A stretch of DNA of 63,939 bases from Acanthaster planci (Eukaryota; Echinodermata; Asteroidea; Valvatida; Acanthasteridae), in the NCBI RefSeq assembly GCF_001949145.1, contig NW_019091709.1, positions 101,756 to 165,694 on the forward strand. The letters run 5' to 3'. Shown here in pieces: positions 1 to 12,500 of this stretch. Position numbers and translations under genes: made by a program. Numbering within the stretch: the stretch's first letter is position 1; every line of letters starts with the position of its first letter. The notes under the pieces were generated by a model. It made no database searches. It was not told where the DNA came from and saw only the letters and a list, made by a program, of their open reading frames with translations.

Positions 1-98
1 CGGTGGATCCTCCTGGGTACTGATGCATGTCAGTTGGTCATGGGCTGTGGTGGGGGAAGTTTGCCTGGTTATAGGAGACCCTGGGCGGGGGGGGGGTC

Positions 99-353
99 TT
101 AGGGTATAGAGGACCCATCAGACCGGGAGGTGAGGAGGGGCTGCCAGATATCGCTGATGGAGAAGCCGATGTCTTGAGGTATGGTGGGGTGCTTGGAGAT
201 TTCCAAAGCTTCTCTAATGCGTCTTGGGTACCACTGTTCAATGTTGGCGATGAGGTGGGCTTCTTCCCAGTTGATGGTGTGGTCTTCGGCGTGGGAATGC
301 TTGATGATGGCTGACTTCTCATATTCCCCTTTTCTGCCATGGGCAGAATGTAT
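99..353 (-). mobile_element. Penelope-like retroelement remnant (GIY-YIG C-terminal part)
   Basis: The minus strand reads, in one frame to a stop at 99-101, a protein tail containing KSAIIKHSHAEDHTINWEEA, then WYPRRIREALEISKH and a closing SDIWQPLL. The order of a His-rich 'KSA..KH....H.I.WE', an Arg-rich 'RxxREA..I.KH' and a final 'W.pLL' is what I know from the C-terminal GIY-YIG endonuclease region of Penelope-like elements and related reverse transcriptases. No reverse transcriptase domain is present. Upstream on the minus strand the frame runs into a 21-bp tandem repeat, so this is a truncated, probably dead copy. Family assignment is by motif memory, not by a search. Confidence 0.6.
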
Positions 354-416
354 GGTCTTGTGAAGGTCTTAAGTGGTCTTGTGAAGGTCTTAAGTGGTCT
401 TGTGAAGGTCTTAAGT
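354..416. repeat. 21-bp tandem repeat, three copies
   Basis: The unit GGTCTTGTGAAGGTCTTAAGT occurs three times without change (354-374, 375-395, 396-416). It abuts the 5' break of the Penelope-like remnant, so it may have arisen at or after the truncation. Confidence 0.95.
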
Positions 417-1872
417 GGCGTTGACTACAACTCTGCAAAAAGTACATGTAATAAGTTGCCAGAGCCACTCTTTAAGTTCCAGGCCATTCAAAGAATCTTA
501 CAGCGTGGAAAGCAACAGAAGCTGCCATAGTGTCCATTACCGTCAAGATGTCATTATGAATGACACACCGACACAAAAAAGGGCTCAGCTTGCTTTTGTT
601 ATCGGGAAACTGAATAAAATTGCTGCAAAATGGCCTTTTGATTCATTTTCATTGAGCTGGTCACACATTATATAGCTTGGTATTGTTGAAGTAGTTTGAT
701 GGGACGGAAGTTAAAGCATTACACAAGATTTCCTAGATTAGGGGTTGGTGTCTGCCCCGAGCTGAAGTGCACCCCCAATCAGGGAAAGAAAGACAGGTGG
801 TAACAAGCGGGTTCTTGCACGCATTCTGCGTGTACGCAAAGACCATACAAGCCGGAATAAATTGGTTATACATGTACATACTCAGCGTGCTCAGCATCAA
901 ACACGCATATACTTGCACACCTCATGGCGCCGCTATGCTGTGAGTACCAAAAAAACATGCCCTCTGATGTTCCGCTCGGAGTGGATTGAGGGTTTGCAGA
1001 ATTCCTCTCAAATCAGCATCAAGACTACACTCTCACAGCAGGTGTTTTTTTCTGCAAAGTGGTGTGGACTTGTCATACCAATGTAAAAGTGGGCAAAGCT
1101 CCAACAGTATGCTGTGTAATTCTACATGTAACTACACCACAGGGTGAAGATGTATGAAGCGGCCATTTTAACATCTGAGATCGCTTTTAAACCTAATATG
1201 CTCTTTATTTTGAACATGTTGATAGTATTTCTAAACTCCCACCCCTCACTGCCTAGAGCTAAATCACCAGTGCACAAACTCCTCATTCCCTGCGTAGAGA
1301 CACTTTGACCTCATCTTGGAAACATGACGAAATAAGATGAAACGAATTCCAAATGATGTACTCAATAAATGCATTGCATATGCACAGCATTGCAAGTAAC
1401 ATTGAAGTGCACTCTCAGTCGGGTGAATGATGCAATGAAAATCTTCAGCTATTTCATCTGCAGCACACATGTGCATCACTTACACAGAGAAAAACAAAAT
1501 GCTCAAGAACTGATTTTGCATATTTGGGTTTGGTTTGGTTTATTTAATTTTACATTTGTGGCCAAAGGCAAGATTACAGTAAAAATTTACAGTACATTTT
1601 ATTACATTATCAAATAAGTTACTAAAATGTGAACAAAAAAATTTAAGATTGAGTTGAACATTGACAACGAAAAAATTTTAAAAGAAAAGTGTTTTGGCAT
1701 TGTTGATGCATCATTTCAGAATGCAGATATGCAAATAGCTGTACGAAAACCATACAGAATTTAGAGTTTTCCACAGCAGGCTTCATTTTGCACAGCGAGT
1801 TAGCACTCTATCTGATATAGGTCTAGCGTGTAAGGTAAAGTAACTACATTCTTTTTTTTTTTTTTGCTCTAG
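417..1872. other. intron or upstream DNA of the PPT2-like gene
   Basis: I found no exon here that fits the PPT2 family, although residues before 1873 must be encoded somewhere upstream. Only short unrelated open frames, a T-run ending at 1865 and AT-rich DNA are seen. The DNA just before 1873 is a good splice acceptor (T-run then CTCTAG). Confidence 0.5.
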
Positions 1873-2869
1873 AATGGAAAGCTAACTTTCTTCGTCTGAA
1901 GCAGATGGTGATGATTGGTGGGCCGGATGATGGTGTCATCACACCGTGGCAATCCAGGTAGGCCTGGCTACATTGCGTCTTGGAATCCTTTAGCACCAAG
2001 GTAGCCAGAAGTTTAAGATCCCAGTTCTTTGTTCCTCATTTTTATTTCTAACAATCCAAGGTTCCTGTTACAAGGTAAACTGCAAAGTCCAAGAGACCTC
2101 TGCCTGTCTTCTGTTGTGTGCCAGTGCAGGAAAGGATCTACTCATTCAGAAAATGACGTTGAAAGCATCCCTTTTATTTTGTCTTCTTTTCAGCCACTTT
2201 GGATTTTACGATACCAGTGAGAAAGTTGTGGAAATGAAAGATCAAGAGGTATGTACTACAGTACACCAGCGTCTGCTTGAGTGCCTGTCAGCCATTCTTG
2301 TTGGGCTCCTTTGCTTGTTCACTCTTTCAGCAAGAATGCTCAAAAAGGCTGATTGCACCAAGATTGTGTGTTCTTCATTCTCTACTGTTAGCAAATGACC
2401 TGCATGCTGTTTGAACTTTTTGTGCACATTCCATTGGAAACTTTGGTTAGATCTTTTACATTTGAAGCAAGATGTGGGACGGAGAGAACCCCCCCTTTTG
2501 TGTTGGTCATTGCTTTACAGGAATCTCAGGAAGTCTTTTCAGACATCGGGGGGGGGGATGTGTCAGGTAACAGTAGTCTAGAGATTCTGTAGGGATTGGA
2601 CATGTAGGGGGGTATCCCTCGGTCCCATATCTTGCCGAGTATAATCGTTTGTTCTCTCCTCAAATAATTCCAAGAACCCAGCCCAGAATTGCCCAACAAC
2701 TGACTCTTTTGTCTTCTTCCCAAAGGTGTACAAGATGGATTACTTTGGTCTGAAAACCCTCGACCAGCGAGATGCCCTCAAGACTTACGTCATACCGGGA
2801 GTCAAGCACACCAACTGGCATGGAAACAAGACGGTATTTGATTGCTGCATTGAACCTTGGCTTGTATAA
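1873..2869 (+). CDS. PPT2: lysosomal thioesterase PPT2-like, 3' three exons
   Basis: PPT2 is a lysosomal alpha/beta-hydrolase that cleaves fatty acyl thioesters. Three exons join in frame: 1873-1957, 2194-2248 and 2726-2869 (stop TAA 2867-2869), giving the last 93 residues. The first exon reads [20 protein letters not shown] then VITPWQS, the second [19 protein letters not shown], the third [16 protein letters not shown] and IEPWLV. These match the C-terminal part of PPT2: the Asp of [11 protein letters not shown] is in the position of the catalytic Asp and the His of KHTNWH in that of the catalytic His. The catalytic Ser exon lies off the left edge. All three acceptors are AG; a GT at 2834 inside the last exon looks like a donor but reading through gives the conserved C-terminus. 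The gene lies tail-to-tail with the next one. PPT2 rather than PPT1 is judged from the [11 protein letters not shown] and HTNWH segments. Confidence 0.92.
2466..2640 (-). mobile_element. MITE-like element, copy 1 of a three-copy family
   Basis: Sequence between AGATGTGGGACGGAGAG and CTCGGTCCCATATCTTG in the last PPT2 intron. The ends are inverted repeats of each other, and the interior on the minus strand matches two other copies at 22318-22490 and 25066-25240, including CTTCCTGAGATTCC-like and TTACCTGACACATCCCCCC-like blocks. About 175 bp, too small to encode a transposase. Confidence 0.75.
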
Positions 2870-4436
2870 GTCACTGAAGTTTTGTAGTATGCTGAGTGTT
2901 CGCTATAGTGATGGCGACACACATATATAACAGGTGTTTTGTCAGCAGCAGAGTACCATACCTCTGACATTTTATCTGTGTACAGTTGTATGTCGGTCAT
3001 GGATCACCCATTTTAGTGGTTTTCAATCTTTTCACGAGCGTACTGACCCTTGATCCCCCAAAAGTGTCAAAGAGAACGAAAGTAGCAAGGGGTTATGTTT
3101 GAGTTTGTATGCTCATGTTTTCTCGACCTGACAAACCCAGGATTACATACCGATATGTGAACTACCATTTACTTCCTGAATAGCATGCAATCATTGGAGA
3201 GCCACGCAGTACTTTTTTGGGGGGGGGTCACAAATTCTGTCAACCTTGCAAACCACACCAGGATACTCGATACCACTTTCTGTGAAGTGGCGTCCACACC
3301 TGTTCCTGGGTAGAGCTTGAAAGCATGCAAGAATCTTGGATTGGTTGCTACAGCCACTTGGCAAAATTATTTGTGCTTGCAGTTTAAGCTGTAGCCAAGG
3401 AAAGAGAGTGAGTCGTGCATGCTTCTCGGAAACTTACATTCAAAACCCAAACAGTCATCAGTGGACAACCGAATTGTGCACTTGGCAACATTTTTGGTTG
3501 GTTAACCGGGGTTTGCTGAGCAGATAATTTATGTGCTTAACAAATATCTGTACTTCTGGTGAATCACTTCATCAAGAGATTTTACCAAGCCCTTATAAAG
3601 TAGGAATGCACCTTGGTAATTGGTCAGCTATCGGCATTCACTTGGGCTGAGAAAACACTTGAATCTTTTGGGGAAAGGTTTTGCATTTTTGCACACAAAA
3701 TCAGTAAGTGAATAACAGATGAGGGGGGGTTTCAGGCTAGAAACGTGTCAGGTTGCTAATGGTATACAGTTTTGACATCTAACTGACCTTTGTAGCCAGT
3801 GCTTTGGAACTTCAATAGTCACACTCACTACCCATCAGGAACATTTCAATAAGTGTGTAAAGCTCAAGACTTCACAAACCAAGTATTTCATAATGTTGCC
3901 TTTACCATTAGTAATGCCTAATTTGTGCCTGTACTAAAGAGGAAAAAATGGTAACCTAAATCGGTAATTTTTTTAAGCATTTATAAGAGGTTGTGAGTGG
4001 TTGGCTATATTAAGAAATAGAAATATCAATGTATCTTGAACTAAAATATGCTTAGCAGCTGAATAAGAATTGTTAGAATACAGTCATGTATGCAGGATTA
4101 TTATAGAAAGTGTGATTTTGCCAACTTTTGTTTTTGCAAAGCCTTCTGTGGTTGCAGCTGGAGGAACAATTTTAATGAAGCTGGTGTTATTCTAAACAGT
4201 AATCACTGTGCCAAATTGAAATTTAGCAGATATTTTTAAAGCAGAAGTTATGTAAAGCATATGGTGTTAGAGTCTGTGGAATGATTTGTTGCTGCAGAAA
4301 AAGAGAGCGAGAGAGGTGTTACAACACCTTGAAGGGGGGCGGGCGGGCAATGACTCTAGTATACAAGAGCAGTCAGGCTTGGTGTGCGTTTCCCTATTGT
4401 GCCTTCAAGTTTTGTACGGATGTCATTGTCAATAAA
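2870..4436 (+). other. probable PPT2 3' UTR
   Basis: About 1.5 kb after the PPT2 stop with no coding signature, a G-run near 3220 and ending at a canonical AATAAA. Assigned as 3' UTR only by position. Confidence 0.4.
4431..4436 (+). promoter_or_regulatory. candidate poly(A) signal for PPT2
   Basis: AATAAA within TGTCAATAAATACACG, the first canonical hexamer I noticed downstream of the PPT2 stop. Other AATAAA sites occur further on, so the true end is uncertain. Confidence 0.4.
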
Positions 4437-7400
4437 TACACGTAGATCAGTTTCCACTAAAGTCTAGCTCTGAACAGTCATATGATTACATGTTAACCGA
4501 TGCATGTCAGTAAAATCCATACAGTCTGCTTGGCTGTGCAAATAGTGCATGTTGTCATGGCAACAAGGGAAAAACAAATACAGTGTGGGAGCTCAATCTG
4601 TTGGGTCGATACTTCACACACTCCACACACACACCATCCTGATTTTGTCATTTTTGGGCTTTCCAGGCAAGAAATCTCATCTTCAAATTTGTGTTTGTTT
4701 TTTTTCCCCTGTAAATTTACCAGAGCTAGGCACCACACCTTCAACAGCACCCACCGGAAAGAAATACTTAACTGTTGCTGGATTAAACTAATATCAGGGG
4801 TTTTTTTCCCATGAAACTTTCCTTTTGCTGCTTTGTTACCAGTTGAATCCACAGGTTGAAGTTTTAGGGTTTTTCTCTCCAATTTGACATTTCAAAGCAC
4901 TCAGTAGTGAATTGAGATGCTAGGTTGGAATTTAGTGTGTCTATTGTAGATAGACCATTTCATCCAGACAGAAAAAAGGAAATGACCCAAACTCTTCCAA
5001 TGGCATAAAAGTCAATCACTTCTACCCTGATTGTCTGTGATTGCACCTGCCTACGCAAGCATTGGATATCCTAAACAAACGCTAACCTTAGCTGTTATGG
5101 CAGTATGGATAGGATTTTGAAACCATTTTTATGTACTAAACTGGAATTTAGTTATTTTGAAAGTATGCCACTTGTAGAAAGGCAGAGTTACATATTGATC
5201 TTAAATTTATTCAGAATTGTAATACTTGGATTTGGAATGATTATTCTCTTGCTGTTTTATAATAATCAGAGATCAGTTTACAATAGTGATGGAATGTACA
5301 ATTCTGTGTGGACCGTAACATTCAAATTCTATAAAGCCTCTCAAAATTCAGCCTATTTTCACTGAAATAGAATTTTCCCCAGGAGAATTTTTAAAAGGGT
5401 TCATTTGAACTTTTCTCGTAAGTAGGTTACTCCCAGAAAAATCGTTCTGTGGTCATTTTTGACACTTTGCAGAGTGGATTTCAGGCAATCGATAATCAGT
5501 ATGACGCCATGTCAACTTAATACTTTTTACGCATTTAATAACTAATGGTTTAAATGCAGTTACACACTGCATTGTTTTTCATTATTCTGGCATGTGTTTA
5601 ACAAATTAGCAATACTTCTCATGCCTTGCAACCAGTACATTTTGAGAGTCGGATTAGAACAATCCATTGGAGATTTCATTCTTAAGCACATTCTGTAATC
5701 TCAAGTGGTCATATTTCAGCACAATGTAGATATCAAAATATCTGATATATACACTGTATGCCGCGATTTGTGGAAAAAAGGATGAAGTGAATGAAGGCTT
5801 AATAAGATCAGATTGCCGATGTACATGTACGTGATTACAGTTTTAAACATTAATAATCGATTTTAACTGAAATATTGCTCTTAAGTTCATGGTAATGAAT
5901 ATGGCACTGTGCCTTGTCCTCAGTGGTTGCATTACGGTTATTTTCCATGAGTCTGTTTATGAAGCCTTGGTATCAGCAGTTAGCGTGATACAGCATTGCC
6001 TATATGTACCTACACCTGTACAGAATGTCTGACATATAAAATTATTGAGGGGTATGTTTTTAAGTTTTTTGTTGAGGTGAAAAAAGAGGGTGCAATGGCA
6101 AGCTTTACCCTACTTGCATACATACCCTGCTCAGTGCACCTGTCAGAGTTTCCAGGCCTATTTGGAAAAAAAAGTTGATGCTCAATTTCATATGGCTTTG
6201 TTAACTATAGGATTTGATGCAATTTTGAAAAGTGGTGAAACCCAAAGACCATGTAACGGTCTGATTGTCTGTTGATGTCAGTCATTAGACAAAGGACAAA
6301 ATGAGGTAAGCACTGGATTTCTTTTGAGTACACGTGTTTGAAGATAGTGGAGACTTTGCCAGGTGCACTCTCTACAAAAAGTCGTATGTTGAACTATTTG
6401 TAATTATCTTGTGTATATTTTGTTTGTTAGGGCAGTTTAACTTTTAATTTTCAAATTTATGCCATAACAAAGAATATCTTCCCGCAAAAAAGTTTTAGAA
6501 CAAATATAACTCAGAAGGGATATGTGCAAAAAAAGGTGTAATAAAAAGTATTACAGATGTGAAAAACTCCTGTCTGGGAATTAAAGCAATGTCTTGGTGA
6601 CAGCTCATTTTGACAGTTACTGGGTTGTGACTTCAATTTGATTTCATCGCAACAAAACCCTTGTTTCTCTTCAACCACAATTTAAACAGAAAAAAATGCA
6701 TGTACATTGGGAGAAAGCAAAAGAAAATTGTATGCAAAAGCAACCGGACAATGCAGGAAGAACACCATGAAAGAAAAAGACTAATTGGTAGCCATAATAA
6801 GCTGAGGTTGGCTTGTGATCAAATGGTCTAATTTCTCTTGCAAATGTATGTAGCTGGACCTGTATCACAGACAAGTTTTACAACCCAGGGGCAGGTGGTC
6901 CAGACTGCCATTTACTGATGGGAAGCTGGGTGGCCTCTGGCAGGCTGAGTATTATTCACATCAATCATTACAATGAGCAGAAACTTTTCATTAGCCCCTA
7001 TCTCCAAGCGCATTTCAGATTTCAAGGGGGCCTAATACCATAAATTCACAGCACCTTAGTGAATCAACACATTTTTTTCTCTGCCACCCACAAATGTCTA
7101 TGTACTTGTTAGGTTCAGCTTACATTGTAAATGCAATTCTAAACCTGGCTTAAGTACAAAGTGAAGAGATAAATAGCTATTTATCATGGTAAAATAACAA
7201 CCCCCGGCCCCAAAATGCTGTTAATATTTCTGTTGCCGAGGCATCGTGAAAATTACACCCATCATTTTGTGGGGCAGCAAATATTCAGTTTCAAAGGTTT
7301 CTCTTTTCCATCCATTCTTCATATCACTGCAACTACGGTAGTTGGACTTGGGACTTATCAATTGTAAGCAAACATTTGCCCTACTTGACAAAAGCATAGT

Positions 7401-9556
7401 GCCATCAGTCAACTTGTTTCCAGCTGCATATCTGTGTAGATCCACATTTTCAAAGGCAAAACTGTTCCTCAAAAGGATAATAAATTTTCAGGGGCCGATT
7501 TTTCTCTGGCAAATTGAAAAATAAAATCACTTTAAAACTTAACCTTTTACGGGACAAAATAATCTGCAGCTTATGTTGAGGCTGCCAATGTAGATTTAAA
7601 ATGCAGTTTCTGATCCCAGCTGAAATTTACGTACCCTTTTTCTGATTATTTTCTTCAATAAATGATGGAGATTATTTCTTTGAAGTAAGTTTTCCCCCTG
7701 GAATATAGGCTATTTCCACTACTGTTTTAACTGTCATTTGTCTTCCCGCCTGTGAATATAAAGAAGCCATGACACTCTACACAGATGTTAAAAAAGTACA
7801 GTGTGTGACAAGATTACAAGCTTTAAGAGACTAAACTTCAAGATTTTATTTTCCATCAAATTCTTGAGGCATTCTTAAAGTACAAAAATTACAGGAATTC
7901 ATCAGTGCAACCAGCATACCTTCATAGTGATCATTCAGCTACCAGTAAACGTATGGTGAACTGACTTTGGTAAGTCGAAATAGTGCTAAAGTTAATTTTC
8001 TGCATGTTAGTCTTTATTTTGCTTTGTCCATGTTGACATAAATGGCTATATTTATCCAGAGCAAATACATGTATGTACACTCGTGCGAACTATGACATGA
8101 TTGGATCATCAATGTAAACACTTAAAGCATACATTGTACAGTGCGGATGAAATATACATGTACGTGTACAGTGTAGTACAAACTATTGAGTAGTGCCTCC
8201 ACTAGGTCCTTGTGCATCTTTTAAAGCTGTAAAGATTTTGGTAAAAAAAGTGCCCAGATCTTGTTAAGGCACTGAAATTATGAGAACATTACAATTTCTA
8301 GTCCAGGGGTAACTTTGCACTGCATGTGCAAATAACGAATGTAAATTCAAAGCACAAATAATGTTAGAGTTGAACTTTGCCTGGGAAGCAAAATGTTTTT
8401 TGCTGACGAATTAACAATCAGACCAGTGTACAATTCTTCAAGAGTTATTCACCATGCTTGGCAAGAAAAAAGCACAATAATGAATAGCTAATGTATCAGA
8501 AATATGTCAAGCTCTAAAAAAACAAAAGCTTCCTCAAGTGACAAGAAAAACCAGTCCAGTTTTGTGAAATTTTAACCCTATTTTAAACCAAGATTTTTAT
8601 AGCTGTACTCTTTAAACCAGCCACATTTCTTCACTATTTTCAAGATAAGCACATGTTCTATCAGCGAAAGGATTCAAATCTCAGATCTGATTCTGGTGAA
8701 TCGAATTATTCCACTTCCTGGAAACAGGTCACATAATATTTTTCCCGACTAAATCTGCAACAATTTTTCTTTCAGTAATAACAGACTTTCGACCCAATAA
8801 TGTGCCTGGCTCCAGCAACTACATGTACATGAACTTCTAGTGTGAAATGAGTGTGTGTTTTTTAAATGGGATGCACATTGGAATGCAAAACAAATTAATA
8901 CCAGTTTTTCTCTGGCGACACTAATTTTCTCCTTTTAAGAACTGTATATACAGTGTACATTGTAATTAAGAGAATGTAGCACAAAATCGCCACTTTACAT
9001 TATGAGTAATGTTCATGGCTTTTAAAAATGACGACCCTGTGACACTTCTAATCCTGGAAACCTCATTTTATATTTCTGCTCTGATAATTTAGACTGACTG
9101 AACTGTCAATCCTTACCTTTTTCAGGAAATTTTAGCTGGATTTTCAAGTTTTAAAGGAGAAAAATTATGGCGAAAACAGAGAACTAGTGAAATGCAAGTG
9201 ACGTCCCAAAAATATACTCTCTAAATCGGGAAGAGTAAAATTAAGGACAAAACGTTTTAGAGTGAAAATCACTCTGAATTTAGACTGAAAAAGGCTGAAA
9301 ATAGCGCCTTTCAGAGGAAGCTCGAGTGAAATTTCAATCTTTTAGAGTGAAGAAATTTCACTACATTTCATTTGGTCCTTAATTTCAATCATAGGGATTT
9401 AAGTTTCACTCGAATAGAGTGAATATTCACTCATTGGAATTTTGAGAGTACACTATGTAAATTTAAGACTTTAAATAAATAAAAACATGACCCGATTAAA
9501 CCAAAGTTGGCACAAGTGTCTACATCTTTACAATGTGGGTGAAGGTAGGTATTTGA
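4437..9556. other. convergent intergenic DNA
   Basis: AT-rich DNA between two tail-to-tail genes. Several 60 to 130-codon open frames exist but none has a recognisable domain or supported splice sites. Minus-strand AATAAA hexamers (plus-strand TTTATT at 7845 and 8013) could end the gene transcribed from the right. A MITE-like palindromic block sits at 9213-9449. Confidence 0.5.
9213..9449. mobile_element. palindromic MITE-like block
   Basis: The left end runs CTCTCTAAATCGGGAAGAGT then AAAATTAAGGAC; the right end read on the opposite strand runs CTCTCAAAATTCCAATGAGT and later GAAATTAAGGACC. The interior repeats GAGTGAAAT/ATTTCACTC in both orientations. No coding capacity. The pairing is imperfect and the limits are approximate. 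Confidence 0.5.
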
Positions 9557-12500
9557 TCATCCAGCAGGCAGATACTCAACTGCTGTCAAGGACCCATTCT
9601 CCGTGGGCTTATTAGTTCTTTCATCTTCTCTAATACTGTCCTCTTCAGATTTTATAATGTCCATAGCTCTGGTCTCTGCAAAGTGCACCCTTGAAGGCTT
9701 CCCACCTTTTGAGCCATAATTTCCATCAATCTGGCTGGCCTGGGAATCCAGGGCAGCCTCCTGACACATTGTGACCTCTTGCTCATCACTACTCCCATCC
9801 GTCCCGGAATGGATGTCTTTTTCAGCGTTCTTGTCACATGCTAGCATTCCTTCATCGGTTGCCATGCCAGTTTCATCCCGACTCTCCTCCGGTCCAGTTC
9901 TGTTAACTTTGACATCACCATTCTGCAGGCTTGCCTCTTGACCTTTGACATCAGCACTGCCGTGCATCGGATGCAAAGACTCCTCTTCAGGAACAGCATA
10001 AGGAAGTCGGGTGGAAGTTGCCTTGACAGCATCGCTTTTGTTCCTTGTGGGAGCTCCTTGCTGCTCCGGCTTGAGTGGGTTGTTTCCATCACTGACAGTG
10101 GACGATGACCCCTGTTCACTGGCTAAAATTGTGGCGAAAGTAGAAAAAAATATGACTAATGACTGAAGTGAGAACTTAAAATGCGAACTGTCAGATGGAA
10201 AAGAGAAAGCATAGTAGAAGCATTTCACAAAGATAACTGAGATCTGTCAGGATTTTTCCTGAATTCAGGTTTTTTCATCAGGATTTTGCCTGACTTCAGG
10301 ATTTTTCAAACAATTAAATCTCTTAAAATCCAGAAAGTCCTGTGTTTACGTATGAACACGACATTGAACACAAGAAATGGGTATTTTGAGGGATGCTGAT
10401 ACATGTACATGTACATATTGGCAAACACAAATTTATACCACAAACCCTATGCTGCGGCAGGGTCCTCAAAATCCACAGCGATTCTTTTGTTCATATTTCA
10501 CCTCCCTCCAATCTCACCCCTCTTTCAGCAGATCCTGCAAACTTAATAGAGTAGTCCAACAGCAGTTAAACTCAGTGCCCAATTCTTTTGTTAACAAGCT
10601 TTCTTTGCCATACCCATCCAACTTTTTCTTTTCTGAGTTTACCTCCCTTCCCAACCTTCTGTCCTCAACCCCTTTTAACAACTCGAACCCTACCCCACAA
10701 AAGCAATTTCAGTCTTCTCTGGAACAGAGATCTGGGTCTAAATTTGTTTCACAAGTTTTGCATAAATCTGCCTCTGCGTAGTTGGGGAGACACCGGCAAG
10801 ACAAGCAAGAATTTCTTCACTAGCTCTATCCGAAATTTAGATGTGGCAGTTGGACTGTAAATCATAGAAATCAGCTAAATATAAAAAAGTCACTGCAATA
10901 CACACTGGTCAGGGGAAAAAATCAAATCAAATTAGTCAGACATTTGTAAACCGAAAATGTTTCAGTTGAAAGGAAACTTTGGCATGTGTTCCTCTCCACA
11001 CGCCCTCCTCTTGTATTTCTCACAAAGAATCGCCATTTGAAAGACGAAAAGGGGGAAAAATCCGGAAAGAAAAGACCCGGATATACATGTACATGTATGA
11101 GCACCGGACAAATACTTTTACATGTACCCCAATGTCTTTGAAAAACACCGAGGTTCAAAGGTCACTAGCCAAGCGTGTATAGTCAAGCAGGGTCCTTATA
11201 CAAAGGCAGCAACAGATCCATATAGATTTCCACAAAATGGTTGCTGATAACGACCACTATTGGGTTTTTGAAGGGAAAATCCCTCTAGACAAAGGGTTCA
11301 GGGAACAATGTTTTGTGTGACAATTGAGCATCCTGTTGGGAGGTTCAGTGCATGCGCACGTTTTAAACATTTCAAATTTCGAGACAACAGTCATGACAGT
11401 GTTGCTGTGATGTCAAACAGTGAAGACACTGTTCAGTTTATGGGTTGTTTTTATGGTAACCCGAAAATTCACTTGATGAAAACATTTCTGAGGACTGGTA
11501 CAATGTAGCTTGTTGGCTCATTGTCATGCACTCAAAAATGAATCAACGGGGGCATGAAACTTTATAACAGTGGAGTTTTCTCCCTATAATGATGTCACAG
11601 GTTACATGTATCTCATGTATATGGAAATTGTATTTGCATCAATGCCAAAAAGCAGCAACACAAAATGCAATACATGGTTGATCAAAGAGAGACCATATCT
11701 CAAGGATTGTAGTAAGAAAATTGCATTTTAAATTGCAAGGCCCTTTCATGAACAAGTTCACAGATGCATGCTTAATGTCTCATCCTGCTCAAGAGAAACA
11801 CATGCAGTGCATGACATTCACAAATTAGGTAAAAAATTCTTTGAAAAACTGCACTTTTATTGTAAAACTGCTATGTCACGACTAATGTCATTTTATTTGA
11901 GGAGGGGACCAACTTGAGAAATGTCTCCATTTGTTCAAATCTGAGCCTACACATTTCTGTGTACAAAACATACGCTTGGTTGAGTCTTAAAGAAAGCAGT
12001 TTAAAAATAAATATATTGGAAATGTGTGAATCAGTTCTGCCATGACTGACATTGAAAATGAGACTGCAGTGAAGTCTTTTGGGACTATTATCGTTTAACT
12101 TTTGTTGAATGCATATATATTTTCCAAAGAACCGATTCCCATCAAGACAACCAAAAAACTTGTGTTTGTTGATTGTTTTCCAAGCAACTAGGATAAGCCA
12201 TGGAGGTAGGAAAAGAGCATAAGCAGAGCATGTAAGGAACATGTATATGAATAAGTAAGGAAGGAAATGGATAAACATGTATTACAAGTACGGTTCCTGC
12301 CTACCTCAAGGACAGGCAACCATTCATGCAGAGGACTATTACTGGCATGCCAAAAATACAATGTTAATTCCTGTAACTAATGGTAAACTTTTTTTATAAG
12401 AAACTTGGGAAAGAGGGTCATCCTGCAGCTTGATGTTAGTCAGCTTTATCAGAGTGCTGGAAAGTGGCCCGTGGAATAATGTACATGAATGATGGGGGGA

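Noticed and set aside
2834-2840. GTATTTG as a splice donor ending the PPT2 exon at 2833
   Set aside because: Reading through gives [11 protein letters not shown] and a stop, the conserved PPT2 C-terminus, so no intron is needed.
4493-4882. 129-codon minus-strand open frame between PPT2 and the next gene
   Set aside because: No recognisable domain, overlapping open frames on the other strand, and low-complexity T and CACACA runs.
11871-12278. 135-codon minus-strand frame in intron 3 of the MGC/RVHF gene
   Set aside because: Cys/Phe/Leu-rich translation of AT-rich DNA without motif or splice support. Similar doubts apply to 10377-10781 plus and 13017-13370 minus.
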